A DNA stretch of 64,000 bases from Siphonodentalium dalli (lineage: Eukaryota > Mollusca > Scaphopoda > Gadilida > Siphonodentaliidae), in contig CP136066.1 in NCBI GenBank assembly GCA_032622095.1, forward strand, positions 93,267,319 through 93,331,318. Reading direction: 5' to 3'. Positions 46,937 to 57,563 of the stretch are shown here, one piece after another. Under the pieces are notes generated by a model that had not been told where the DNA came from, searched no databases, and saw only the letters and a program-made list of their open reading frames with translations. The first letter of the stretch is position 1, and every line of letters begins with the position of its first letter. The translations under genes were made by a program, and so were the position numbers.

Positions 46937-49900
46937 TCAAGGCGGACCAGAAGGATCTAAATTCAGATCACTGTATGATAATGCCATTGGCGACTGCAAC
47001 TCCTGTTCAATGGCTTCAAGATCCTGCAAACTAAGGTTCCCGCTTACTTCCATCCAGTCAGTGAGAAGCGAAGATGAAAGTGGCGAAGCTGTTACTTTCG
47101 TGCTATTTGCTTCTTGTGCACTTAGAATCAAGTTATCAATATCCATTCCTACACCATACCCTGCACCTGTGCCTTTAGGTGTTACACATAATTGTGGTGG
47201 CAAAGCATCATCAACCTGTGATTTAGAAAACTTTCTAGCCAACAAAGCGATCAAATCTGGAGGTAAGTTTTCTTGACTTTCGTGTTCTGGAGAGCTGTCA
47301 GATGACACAACAATACTACAGACAGATGGCTGACCAGATGATGTGCTTGGGCCATCAAGTCTGTCAGTTCGTTGATAGCTGAAATCTCCTTTCTTGTCTA
47401 GTAAGGAAGATATCTGGATATTCTCCCCCGAAAGAAAATCCACCGTTCCAGCCAAATCACTGAAACTCAAGCGACTGTCAAGTTCATCGATATTATAACC
47501 AAGGCTGAAATTGTCAGTGTCGTGTTGCTTACTCGGTGCAACTGAAGATGATGATTTAGTAGAGTTATAATTCTCAGTGAATGGTGTTAGTGAATGAATG
47601 CCTGCAATGTGACCAACGGGTTGCTGAGAGAATGGTAAGGTAGAATGAGAGCTGTTTCCAATTGGGTTATTCGCTGCAGCAACACTGGAACAAACCGTAG
47701 ATATAGAAGTGCCACAAGAACTAAAAACTGAAGTGGCTGTAACATGACTCATGCTGTTTGCTACTCCGTAATCATTAGGGTGAAAATTAACCTGTGTTTG
47801 ATAGTCAGGGCAAGGTTGGTTTGGCAAAGGTGCAGTCACTGTTGATCCCACATTTTGAGGTAGCACTATAGAGTTACCTGGATTGAGTGTAACATCAACA
47901 CTTCGGTAACTAACTTGAGCATGTGATGAGTCTCCACTCCCAGTGAATGATTGAGTTGATGCAACTGGAGCAAAAGTTGACGAAACGTTACTGATCGCTA
48001 CAGGCACCTGTGCTCCAGGTTGTATATTGACTGACATATTTCTTGAAATTTTTTCACGCAACAGTTCTTTATTATAAGATGTCGCACCATGAGGAAGCCC
48101 ATCCTTAATGGATTTACTATCATTTGTATTGTCTTTCTGCTGCATGATGTGCCAGCGATGTAACATTTCTCTGTCAGCAGCAGTCAATATTTCACCTCGT
48201 GTTTCATATTTTTTCTCCTTCGTTTTCTTCATTCTCTCCATAACCTTTTGCTTTTTCATCTTTCTTTTACCTTCCCTCTCTCTCTGTCGCATTGCAGCTG
48301 TCACAGTTTTTGGTTCTTTCTCAGCTTTTGGAGCAGCTTGCATTTGTCGTCTGAGATTGGCATTTAGTAATGCCTGTTTTACCAGTTCCTTTGTGTCAGT
48401 AGAGATAGTGTTCTTCTCAGAACTTTTGGAACTACTAGTAGAACTTGAAACATTAATTAATGCTTTGTCACTGACATTGTCTGTATTGCTAATACTAGCG
48501 AAGATCTCTTTCTCATCAGCTGCTAACTTATCAACAACTTTAGCACTTGGCATTTCTACATCTGTATGTTCCACTCTCAGATGGCTGTCATCCATAGGAC
48601 GCTTAGAATCATCCTTGGGTGCAAATTCTGCTGCAGAATTCATTTCTGGGACACACTGTTCAGCTTGTTTGTCACACTCTTTTTTCAAGGATATGATCTC
48701 TCTTATTTTCGGATCTATCAGACTTTTCTGTGATTCATGAAAACTCTCATTTTTTGGAACAGGACGGAGAATAATTTTGCTGCTGATGGCCTTTGGTTTA
48801 TGATATTCCATCATTTCATCATAAATACTCTTGCGAATGTCATTAATCTCTAAATCCTTTTTCTCAAAAGTGAAGTCAAATGTTGGTGTGCATATTGGTT
48901 CATCACTGGGGTCATGGTACTGACTCAAGAACACATCACCTAGACTGCCTTCCACTCCTAATCGATCTTGGGGATTTAGAATGAGCAGCTTCTTTAATAA
49001 GTCCAAAGCTTCTTTGCTTGCATCAGGATAGAATTTTTTCAAACCTATTGGGTCCTTTTTACCCAAGCCTCGAATATAGTTTCTTATAAGGTCTGATTTA
49101 CATTGTGCCATCATCCGAGCAGAGGGAGATCCCTGAATTCCAATAATGAGTTTGATCTGGCTCAGATAGTCTTTGCCAGGAAAAAGATGTTTTCGCCCCA
49201 ACATTTCTGCGAATATGCAGCCAACAGACCATACATCCATAGCTGTACCATACTCCATTAAGCCCAACATTAGTTCAGGTGCACGATACCAACGTGTTGC
49301 AACATACAATGTCATGAACGAGTCAACCTCAGCAGGACCAGAAGACATTCCTCTAGCCATTCCGAAGTCTCCAATTCTCAAAAGGCAATCTTCATTTACT
49401 AACAGGTTGCTTGGCTTCAAATCTCTGTGAACAACATTTGCTGAATGTATATATTTGAGGCCTCGCAAGATCTGATACAAGAAATATTTCACATGCTCTT
49501 CTGAAAGTTCTTGATCTGAGTATATAATTTTGTGTAAATCACTTTCCATGAAATCCAGAACCACATATATGTCTTTGAAGTCGTCATATGACTCTTTTGG
49601 TTTCAAAATTTCACGTATCTTTATAACATTGTCATGTTTAAAATGTTTGAGGATCTTTATTTCTCGGTACGTTCTATGCGCTATCTTTTGAAAATCAAAA
49701 ACACCAGGGATCTTTTTGACAGCAACCTTGTCTGAAGTCACTTGATGAATCGCTGAACACACAACTCCATAAGCACCTATCCCAATGTTTTCAATTGCCT
49801 TGTACACTGTACCATCTAAATTAATGTTCACTTCAAGGGCCTTTTTCTTCAACAGGGCTAGTCCCTTTCGGTACTTTTCTGAGTTAGCTTTATTATCCAT
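46937..49900 (-). CDS. MAPK7: ERK5/MAPK7-like mitogen-activated protein kinase, TLY activation loop
   Basis: A serine/threonine kinase of the ERK5 class (MEK5-ERK5 pathway; kinase plus nuclear C-terminal transactivation region). Numbering from the chosen Met (49900), 987 residues: glycine loop GIGAYG 40-45, catalytic Lys62 (VAVKK), HRD 158-160, DFG 178-180, APE 207-209, common-docking-like HDPSDE 329-334. ERK5-specific hallmarks are DFGMARG, the basic NLS-like stretch ~538-564, and the conserved C-terminal SKSQVDDALPP then TPKGTGAGYGVG (892 onward) and LLTDW. The dual-phosphorylation motif is Thr197-Leu198-Tyr199 instead of TEY (codon TTG). The frame stays open to another Met at 50068, but those 56 extra residues look unlike any kinase, and a splice-acceptor-like TTTAG lies just before Met 49900. 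The whole coding region lacks introns. Length is near vertebrate ERK5 (~816) with a longer Ser-rich tail. Family assignment is firm; the intron state and TLY deserve checking. Confidence 0.93.
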   Translation of the reverse strand: MDNKANSEKYRKGLALLKKKALEVNINLDGTVYKAIENIGIGAYGVVCSAIHQVTSDKVAVKKIPGVFDFQKIAHRTYREIKILKHFKHDNVIKIREILKPKESYDDFKDIYVVLDFMESDLHKIIYSDQELSEEHVKYFLYQILRGLKYIHSANVVHRDLKPSNLLVNEDCLLRIGDFGMARGMSSGPAEVDSFMTLYVATRWYRAPELMLGLMEYGTAMDVWSVGCIFAEMLGRKHLFPGKDYLSQIKLIIGIQGSPSARMMAQCKSDLIRNYIRGLGKKDPIGLKKFYPDASKEALDLLKKLLILNPQDRLGVEGSLGDVFLSQYHDPSDEPICTPTFDFTFEKKDLEINDIRKSIYDEMMEYHKPKAISSKIILRPVPKNESFHESQKSLIDPKIREIISLKKECDKQAEQCVPEMNSAAEFAPKDDSKRPMDDSHLRVEHTDVEMPSAKVVDKLAADEKEIFASISNTDNVSDKALINVSSSTSSSKSSEKNTISTDTKELVKQALLNANLRRQMQAAPKAEKEPKTVTAAMRQREREGKRKMKKQKVMERMKKTKEKKYETRGEILTAADREMLHRWHIMQQKDNTNDSKSIKDGLPHGATSYNKELLREKISRNMSVNIQPGAQVPVAISNVSSTFAPVASTQSFTGSGDSSHAQVSYRSVDVTLNPGNSIVLPQNVGSTVTAPLPNQPCPDYQTQVNFHPNDYGVANSMSHVTATSVFSSCGTSISTVCSSVAAANNPIGNSSHSTLPFSQQPVGHIAGIHSLTPFTENYNSTKSSSSVAPSKQHDTDNFSLGYNIDELDSRLSFSDLAGTVDFLSGENIQISSLLDKKGDFSYQRTDRLDGPSTSSGQPSVCSIVVSSDSSPEHESQENLPPDLIALLARKFSKSQVDDALPPQLCVTPKGTGAGYGVGMDIDNLILSAQEANSTKVTASPLSSSLLTDWMEVSGNLSLQDLEAIEQELQSPMALSYSDLNLDPSGPP

Positions 49901-49925
49901 GACTAAACAATTAAAAAGTAAATAA
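49901..49925 (-). promoter_or_regulatory. Putative 3' splice acceptor just before the kinase start
   Basis: On the minus strand the sequence TTTACTTTTTAATTGTTTAG ends at 49903, two bases before the ATG at 49900. It has a T-rich tract and terminal AG as in a 3' splice site. If used, a 5' noncoding exon lies upstream and the 56-residue N-terminal extension of the open frame is intronic. RNA data would decide. Confidence 0.45.
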
Positions 49926-50291
49926 TTTTGTTCGTGCATGAGTTCCCGGAAGTGAATGTACGGTTTATTCAAAACAAGGAATTTATAGTTGGGAGCTAGT
50001 TTCTGTGCAATAATCGAGTACACCTTTCGGTAAAACACGGAATGAGTCTGCGGGTTAGAAATATCCATGGTTTAGAACTACGATTTTAATTGAATTTTGC
50101 ATTTTGAATCTAATCGCTAAAAATACGGTAAGCTTTGGCGGTGTTGATTGCTCTTAAAATATTCACATCCGTCAAAACCGCTATAAACAGAAATAATAGT
50201 AGATTATAGAAAAATTGTGTTCTTATACCAATAATAAATGTCGCGTGAATTGCATTTTATTGTCATGTTAGTGCTCTGTGGTAAGGTATCT

Positions 50292-51004
50292 GGAGAAGTC
50301 GGCCCCGCTCGAAGTCGGCCCCATACGAAGACGGTTCCACGCGAAGTCGGCCCCGTTAATTAGAAGGGATTAAATCGGCTTAATTTTAATGAGATACCGT
50401 AGTGTTTATGTTGGCTAATTGTGAGGCCCCCAACTTAAATTTGGTTAAGTTAGTGTAGTGTTTGTGTAGGCTGATTGTGAAGTCCGCAGTGTTTTCTTAG
50501 TTATAATAACAAAATGATCTTCACTTACGGGCAGTCACTGACAGCGGCTCAGTTACCGGTATAAAAATATGATAGTTGCCGTATACATGTATAACTTATA
50601 AGGTTAGCCCAGCTATCCGATCGATTTACATACCAAAGACCACAAAATAGCTACCAATTTCAGACCCATCAGCTTACTTCAATGTTTGGGAAAACTTTTC
50701 GAACGAATCATCAGCACTAGAATACTAACCCATTTAGAGAAGTCTTATTATTTTAGGTATGTATAACAACGACAGTGATAGCGACGATAACGTTGTTCAA
50801 ATTTGTTAATTGAATTTGTTATTATTATATTTGTCGTTATCATAATATCAGTTTCATATTTCATATCATAAAATAAATAAAGAATGATTAAAAAAAATGA
50901 TTTTGAACAATGGTTTTGTTATATTTGGGGCCGACTTCTCTGGGGCCGACTTCGCGTGGGGCCGTCTTCGTATGGGGCCGACTTCGCGCGGGGCCGACTT
51001 CTCC
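50292..51004. mobile_element. Foldback element with GAAGTCGGCCCC-repeat ends
   Basis: The left end has four tandem ~16-bp repeats of the type GAAGTCGGCCCC (50292-50362) and the right end five in reverse complement, finishing GACTTCTCC at 51004. The ends are strikingly GC-rich against an AT-rich background. Terminal inverted repeats built of short tandem units are typical of FB-like elements. The interior holds AT-rich sequence and a reverse-transcriptase fragment (50629-50757). It lies ~220 bp upstream of the kinase open frame, so it may affect that promoter. Confidence 0.75.
50629..50757 (+). pseudogene. Non-LTR retrotransposon RT-domain fragment
   Basis: One frame reads TNFRPISLLQCLGKLFERII then STRILTHLEK, matching the conserved start of the reverse-transcriptase domain in jockey/CR1-type LINEs (N-x-RPISLL, K-x-FE-x-II). 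About 43 codons remain; the upstream and downstream frames are closed. It is a dead fragment enclosed in the foldback at 50292-51004. Confidence 0.6.
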
Positions 51005-51499
51005 TGTATTCTAAACAAACGACATTATGTAAACAAACAGTACGTAAAGAGTATACAACAAGCAAAACACTCAGCACCGAGGAGACTCCTCTGTTGAACT
51101 GTTGTTAGAAATTCCACAACGCTTGTACAATTAATATGCCAGTGTAGCACTCGCCAATCATCGCCTCTCAAGATATCGGTGTTGAATGTGTCACCGTGAA
51201 ATCTCTTTCCTAAAAAAAATCGCCACGGTGTTGAGTGTCTTGTTTATCGCTCATATTTTACGTGCTGTGTGTAAACAGACGCTCGGATCACACAGAGTGT
51301 GTTTTGTGGATAATATCGCAAAAGATTGGAGCGACTTTAAATTCCAACACTCCAATACAGAAGACATCGAGGTGATATGAGAGACTGTTTCAAAATCTTC
51401 AACACATACATGTATGACTATGGGAGGCCAAATTCACATTTAATAATTAATTGTGCTTAAGCTGTATATTCAGAAAATATGAACCAATTTAAGAACAAC
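51005..51499. other. Intergenic, nothing recognised
   Basis: No supported gene. A 64-codon frame at 51186-51380 has no recognisable features. Confidence 0.35.
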
Positions 51500-53000
51500 C
51501 TGGATAACCATTTGGACAAATTAGCTGCATATATTGACTAACTAACCAAATTAATGGACGATGTAGCTGCATAAATTGACTTATTACCACATATATTTAT
51601 AACATGCATAGCTGCATATATTGACAAATTAGCTGAATATCTTGACAAATTAGCTGCATATAATCGCAAATTAGCTGCATATATTGACTAACTAACCACA
51701 TATATGACTAAGTAGCTGCATATATTGACTAACTAACCACATATATTGATTAAGTAGCTGCATATAACGACTAACTAACCACATATATTAATAAAGTAGC
51801 TGCATATATTGTCAACGCAATTTCATATTTTGACAAAGTAGATGTATATATTGACAAACTAACCGCATATATTGACAAGTTATCTGCATATATTGACAAA
51901 TTAGCTGCATATAATGGCAAATGAGCTATATATATTGACTAACTAACCACATATATTGACAAATTAGCTGCATATATTGACTAACTAACCACAAATTGAC
52001 AAATTAGCTGCATATATTGACTAACTAACCACATATATTGACTAAGTAACTGCATATATTGACTAACTAACCACATATATAGATTAAGTAGCTGCATATA
52101 ACGACTAACTAACCACATATATTGATAAAGTAGCTGCATATATTGTCAACGCAATTTCATATTTTGACAAAGTAGATGTATTGACTAACTAACCACATAC
52201 CCGGTATATTAACTAGGTAGCTGCATATATTGACTAACTAACCATATATATTGACTAAGTATCTGCATATAATTACTAACTAACCACATATATTGATAAA
52301 GTAGCTGCATATATTGTCAAAGTAATTGCACATTTTGACAAAGTAGATGCATATATTGACCAACTAACCACATATATTGACTAAGTAACTGCACATAATG
52401 ACTAACTTACCATATATATTGATAACGTAGCTGCATATATTGTCAACGCAATTGCATATTTTGACAAAGTATATGTATATATTGACAAACTAATCACATA
52501 TATTGACAAAAAAACTGCATATATTGACTAACTAACAAAATTACTCGACAAAGTAGCTGCATATATTGACTAACTAACCACATATGTTGATAACGTAGTT
52601 GCATATAATCGCAAAGTAGCTGCATATACATGTATTAACAAATTAGCTGCATATGTTGACACATTAGCTGCATATAATGGCAAATCAGCTACATATATTG
52701 ACTAACTAACCACAAATATTGACAAATTAGCTGCATATATCGACTAAGTAACTAAAAATATTGACAAATTAACTGCATATATTGACTAACTAACTAACCA
52801 CATATATGGACTAAGTAGCTGCATATAATGACTAATTAACCACATATATTCATTAAGTAGTTGCATATATTGTCAAAGCAATTGCACATTTTGACAATGT
52901 AGATGTATATATTGACTAACTAACCGAATATATTGACAAAGAAGTTGCATTTATTGACTATCTAACCAAATTAATTGACAAATTAGCTGCATATATTGTG
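51500..53000. repeat. 21-bp / 42-bp dimeric minisatellite (~1.5 kb)
   Basis: Two 21-bp monomers alternate: AGCTGCATATATTGACTAACT and AACCACATATATTGACTAAGT, giving a 42-bp dimer repeated for about 1.5 kb with substitutions and a few dropped monomers. Both contain CATATATTGACNAA. The array ends at ~53000 just before unrelated sequence. TAA/TGA codons in all frames argue against coding. Confidence 0.88.
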
Positions 53001-53261
53001 TCACCCTCGTCGAATCGGTTTACCTATTCAGGAATCGACGGAAGGTACCGAGATATCGATTGCCGTTCCCTGTCTTGTTCCGTTCACAATTAACCGACGA
53101 GCTGAATCGAACACCTCCTGAAAAGTAGCTACACATGTTTTGATGACGTTACAGCAACATATATCGACATTTTCGTGAATTTGTCAACTTCAGTTTGTTT
53201 TCCTGTCAAATATGACAGGCTAGACCAATGAACTCCCACTAAAAGTTGCCGCAAACTCAAA

Positions 53262-53381
53262 ATGAAGAAGTATATGGCAATATGGGGAGCTCTGTTTTTC
53301 TTTGTGATTTGTTGTTCCTTATATTTAATGCTGGAAACAATGAATTCCAATTCACTCAAACATGAACCTGACGTCGACCAG
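53262..53381 (+). CDS. Candidate first exon of a type II membrane protein
   Basis: Forty codons starting MKKYMAIWG, with a hydrophobic segment at residues ~6-24 (WGALFFFVICCSLYLML) and then a polar stem-like stretch. A short basic N-terminus followed by a membrane anchor is the layout of Golgi type II enzymes such as glycosyltransferases and sulfotransferases. The frame runs to CAG|GCAAGT at 53381/53382, an excellent match to the consensus of the rare GC-AG intron donor, in phase 0; without splicing it stops 7 codons later (TAG 53403-53405). No second exon was recognised in the remaining 10 kb, so this could be chance. Confidence 0.3.
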
Positions 53382-53405
53382 GCAAGTACAAATTACAATG
53401 TATAG

Positions 53406-54589
53406 TCATGTACCCTAATGGGCCTATATTACCGGTGGTCCTTTATTACCGGTGTATATCGTATTTTCATGTTTTTTGTTGCTCGTCAATTACTAGCTTA
53501 CCGGGAATCTTACCGGTGCTTTACGCATTGCCCGATGTTTTTCCGGTACCGTACTATTTTCGTCTGACGTAATTTAGTGTTGAAACGATTAATCGACTAG
53601 TCGAAATCGATGAGATTATTAAATTAGTCGATCCCGAAATCTGCTAGTCGACTAGTCAGGAAAAAGCAGTACCTATGTGCTATCATAACAGCAGTGCCAT
53701 TGCATGACCATATCATGTAATCTGTAACAGTTAACACATACGGTATTAACTTCTTAAAAGCCTTATTGCATTCTTCCTTTAACGATGCCTGATGCCACTG
53801 CCAGTCATGCACGGGCGGTGAACTCCATGACCTGAACTGAACCCAATGTATGCACGTGTATATGTGTAGGCGCAGTTTCTTTTATGTTGATCATCAAAGA
53901 CATGTTCAAAGTGTCGCTGCCGACTGAACACTGTCTAGTTCCATGGGACGCAATTGACCAGTGATAACTTCTGACTGTCACACGTGTAATACTAGAGTAA
54001 TGATGCAACAAAATGGCTTCAATGATATACGAAACATAATTCGCGACAAGTCAAGCTGGTAAAGCCAACTCAGTAACTGAATAAATTCTAGATCATTCTT
54101 ATACCCATACCTCCCCTACCCCCACTCCCCCCCCCCCCGCGTCACATGAGGCGCCAATACAGAGAGACAATAGAACACACCCGACATCTCGTTATCGAGA
54201 CTTACGAACGAGACTTGCCTATTTATTTCCAGGTTACCGGCGACAATTTTTTTAAAAATAAAATGTTTTTATTACCTGTTTTCCCCAAACCGTGAGATTA
54301 TATGGAGGTTGCAGGAGAGCCGGGTTTAATACATCAAATTGGGAGACTCACGGGCAAAACGGAGATTACATAGTTCACATGCTTTCCGTTTGAACGTTCT
54401 GACACGGAAGAGTTGGATACTCGAAACTGCGATGCCACATGGCCCATTTTATACTTCATATGGGCATAGAAACGGGAACTCTTAGAAGGGGTCCGACTAG
54501 TCGACTAATAAAATTGTCAGAAAAGGTACTTATATCGCGAAAAGTTTGAGAAAAATTACAAATGTTTTGCCCTAAGGGCGGCCGACAAC
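53406..54589. other. Intergenic, possible intron of the candidate exon
   Basis: No recognised gene. Contains a poly(C) run at ~54128-54139. Confidence 0.35.
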
Positions 54590-54930
54590 CAAGCTCATAA
54601 CCATAACCTAATCAGACATCCAGGCTCATATCGATAACCTACTTTGACAAACAGACAACCAGGCTCAAAACCATAGCCTAATGAGACATCCAGGCCCATA
54701 ACCATTGCCTAATGAGACATCCAGACTCATAATCATTGCCTAATGAGACATCCAGATCCATAACAATAGTCTAAATGAGACATCAAGGCTCATAACCATA
54801 GCCTAATGATAAATCCAGGCCCGTAGGCATAGCCATAGCCTAATGAGACATCCAGACTCATAACCATAGCCTATTGAGACATCCAAGCTCATAACCATAG
54901 CCTAGTGAGACATCCAGGCTCACAACATAA
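54590..54930. repeat. 31-bp minisatellite
   Basis: Tandem units of the type CATAACCATAGCCTAATGAG followed by ACATCCAGGCT, spaced 31 bp (GCCTA at 54676 and 54707), ~10 copies with small indels. The last ~4 copies fall within the duplicated segment 54801-55985 and therefore recur at 57710-57840. Confidence 0.8.
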
Positions 54931-55985
54931 TCACAAATGCATATATTTGGGGGTCAAATTTGAGAAAAGAGTGCAAATTATCAACTCCGAGCATAAAATT
55001 CAATAATTTTCTGTTTGTTGAAATATATATACGCATTTTATTACGTGTATGTAGGATATTTAGCAGCGAACCAGTTAACCCTTTCCAGGGGTTGATTTAA
55101 TTTTTAAAAATTGTATAGCATTTTGATGCACTGGGTAGATTTTGTATAGCATTCCCTATGAATACATGTTTTTTTATTGTAAATTGGTTAGCAGAAATTG
55201 GAAATCGAGCCCTGCCTTTCTATTTCCCTCCAATAAATAGGACTAATTCTGTACTTGTATTATCTGTTGTCTGCTTATTTTTTCCTGAAAACCCTGCCAG
55301 GTGAATAATAGACCATTCCAATGTATACTATTGTAAATGAGTGGGAGAGCCCATTTAGTATAGAAAAGGTTTTATTTGGTGATATCAAATTGGTCTGTGG
55401 ATCTTTAAAAATCCCTCCAAAAAATTGGTACGCATTTAAAAAAAAATATTTTATTTCATCTAATACCCTACTAGTATGTAAATAGTGCCCAAATAATCTG
55501 TAATCAATTAAATAAAATCACAGGCCTAAAATCCTCACTTGATGTCTGGGGAAGGTAGAATTACTCCCCTTATTCTGTTTTTATTATTAAACCAGTCTTT
55601 CTAAAGATGGTAGAATTACTCCCCTTACTTTTCATTGAGGGTAGGTCCATAGGTTACAAAACACATAATTATTTACCATAAGCGACAGTGTTAACTAAAG
55701 GTCCCGCCGGCCATGGGTTAAGCCTATTTGAACTTCAAGTGGTCAATTTTCCCTTAGAACGTCATCCGCTGCATCAGTATCACTGTATGTGACAACAAAC
55801 GCGCCCTTTTCGGTATTTTTTTCAAACGATAATCTTGCATTGCCACAACTACCCCATTTACTGCACAAAAATCAGCAGCATAAAAATACCCAGACCCCTT
55901 CCGTAACTTCTGTACACCACCAGACTCTTCCTGGACATCTAAGCATACACGATCGCCATATTTACGTAGGCTATGATTTTCTGTT
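54801..55985. repeat. 1,185-bp direct repeat, left copy (putative target-site duplication)
   Basis: Bases 54801-55985 (GCCTAATGATAAATCC through GCTATGATTTTCTGTT) recur at 57710-58894 at a constant offset of 2,909 bp, with no indels and only two substitutions noticed (55883 and 55913). The two copies exactly flank the LINE fragment at 55986-57709. Shared flanking bases (ATA) make the left boundary uncertain by 3 bp. Confidence 0.9.
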
Positions 55986-57011
55986 GTCACTCAAAAGTTC
56001 AACTCTCAAATGATAACTCAGATATGTGATCGCATGAGGAATACATTCTTCATGTTATCTAATGCAGGGATGTATGCGGGAGGTATAACTCCCGTCAGTT
56101 GTAAAAAGATTTACGAATCTATTGTGCTTCCGAGGGGTTTATACGGCTCAGAGTTACTGCTTAACACAAACGCAGCAGATCGTGAAAAGTTAGAACGAAC
56201 CCATAGAATGTGTTTGAAATCAATTCAGGGATTGCCTGTCAGAACACGAACTGATATGGTACTGGGGTTGCTTGGCATGTCCCCACTTTCGATGTACATC
56301 CAAAAACGGAAATTGTCTTTGTTCTTTTCGTTGTGTAGGCTGGGTGTTACGAAAACAGTCAAGAAGGTATTTCTCCATAGGCTCATTGAAGCAGACGAGA
56401 CAAACGGGAGGAGTCCCTTCTTATCTGAAATCCGTAACATTCTAACCAAATTTGGGATGGATGAACTTTGGAAGTCATTTGTTGTGAGCTTATCTGTACC
56501 CTCGAAAGAATCGTGTAAACGGACCATTAAGTCAAATTTTGAAATAATGTCACAATCGCAATGGCAAATGCGGGTGCGAGACGATCCTGATTTTGTACGA
56601 TTTAACATTGTTAATCCAGAACTTTCTATCTCTCATATATGGACTATCTGCAGAAACCACCCTTCGACCAAAGAAGACATTTTCGTTACAATTGGCTTAC
56701 TGTGTACACCAATGTATATGACTGATTCTGTATGTGACCATTGTCAAATTCCCTACATTGACATCGTCACTCATGTCGTTAATGATTGTATGTTTCTTAA
56801 TCAGTTACGTAACCAAATCTGGTACGAATTCATTGATATTTTTACTGTGGAATGTTACATGTTCATCAATAGTATGAGTTGGATTCAACAAACTGCATTA
56901 TTCCTCGGGTATATCCCACCAAATCTAGATGAATATGTTGAGGACACAGTCGCATTTTGTCGTTTCTTCATCTCCTCAACATCGAAGTTATGGAAAATGT
57001 GGGTACACTAA
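55986..57011 (+). CDS. C-terminal fragment of LINE ORF2 (reverse transcriptase)
   Basis: The frame is open from the insertion junction; the first ATG inside is at 56010 (333 codons). The sequence contains the post-RT region typical of jockey/CR1/L2-group LINE proteins: KIYESIVLPRGLYGSELLL, LERTHRMCLKSIQGLP and a GLLG segment, then a C-terminal zinc-knuckle-like CDHC-x9-H-x4-C (CDHCQIPYIDIVTHVVNDC). The catalytic palm (YADD) and endonuclease are absent because of 5' truncation, so the product cannot support transposition. No stops or frameshifts have accumulated. The clade assignment within LINEs is tentative. Confidence 0.78.
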   Translation, partial: VTQKFNSQMITQICDRMRNTFFMLSNAGMYAGGITPVSCKKIYESIVLPRGLYGSELLLNTNAADREKLERTHRMCLKSIQGLPVRTRTDMVLGLLGMSPLSMYIQKRKLSLFFSLCRLGVTKTVKKVFLHRLIEADETNGRSPFLSEIRNILTKFGMDELWKSFVVSLSVPSKESCKRTIKSNFEIMSQSQWQMRVRDDPDFVRFNIVNPELSISHIWTICRNHPSTKEDIFVTIGLLCTPMYMTDSVCDHCQIPYIDIVTHVVNDCMFLNQLRNQIWYEFIDIFTVECYMFINSMSWIQQTALFLGYIPPNLDEYVEDTVAFCRFFISSTSKLWKMWVH

Positions 57012-57352
57012 CAACTTGAAATTTTGAGACGTAATCCATAGCAGATGATTGCTAGCAGTGTAATTTATACTTAAGCTTAGATTCTGCACCCATAATTTCG
57101 GGTCGATTTTAATATGACATGTTCATACGTGTGTGTAATATGATGTCTCATATTATATTCTCATATTAAGAACATAGTATCAATATAAGTGTTCGTGTAT
57201 ACGAGAATGTTTATATTAACTTAGTATATTGAGTTCTTATTCATATTTGCCTACGTGGATTTAGGTGAGATTTTGAACACCAACATGGGTCTGCCTGTGT
57301 ATCAGATAGTCATGTGTAAATGTTCAAAATATTCCATCGATTTCACTAACAG

Positions 57353-57563
57353 TATCATCATCATCATCATCATCATCATCTTCAACATCATCTTCACCAT
57401 CATCATCATCATCACCACCATTATCATCAGCATCGTCGCCATCATCATCATCATCATCATCCTCATCCTCATAATCATCGTCATCATCGTCGTCATCATC
57501 GTCCTCCTCATCATCATAATCATCATCATCATCATCACCATCATCGTCTTCATCGTCGTCATA
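57353..57563 (+). repeat. TCA/TCG trinucleotide microsatellite
   Basis: About 210 bp of interrupted (TCA)n within the LINE 3' UTR. It creates artificial poly-Ile (plus) and poly-Asp or poly-Met (minus) frames, which are not genes. Confidence 0.9.

Noticed and set aside
48108-48740. 210-codon plus-strand frame
   Set aside because: It is antisense to the Ser/Lys-rich part of the kinase gene and looks hydrophobic only because of that complement; it is a shadow frame.
49901-50068. 56-residue N-terminal extension of the kinase
   Set aside because: It shows no resemblance to ERK5 N-termini and lies upstream of a splice-acceptor-like sequence; Met at 49900 is the better start.
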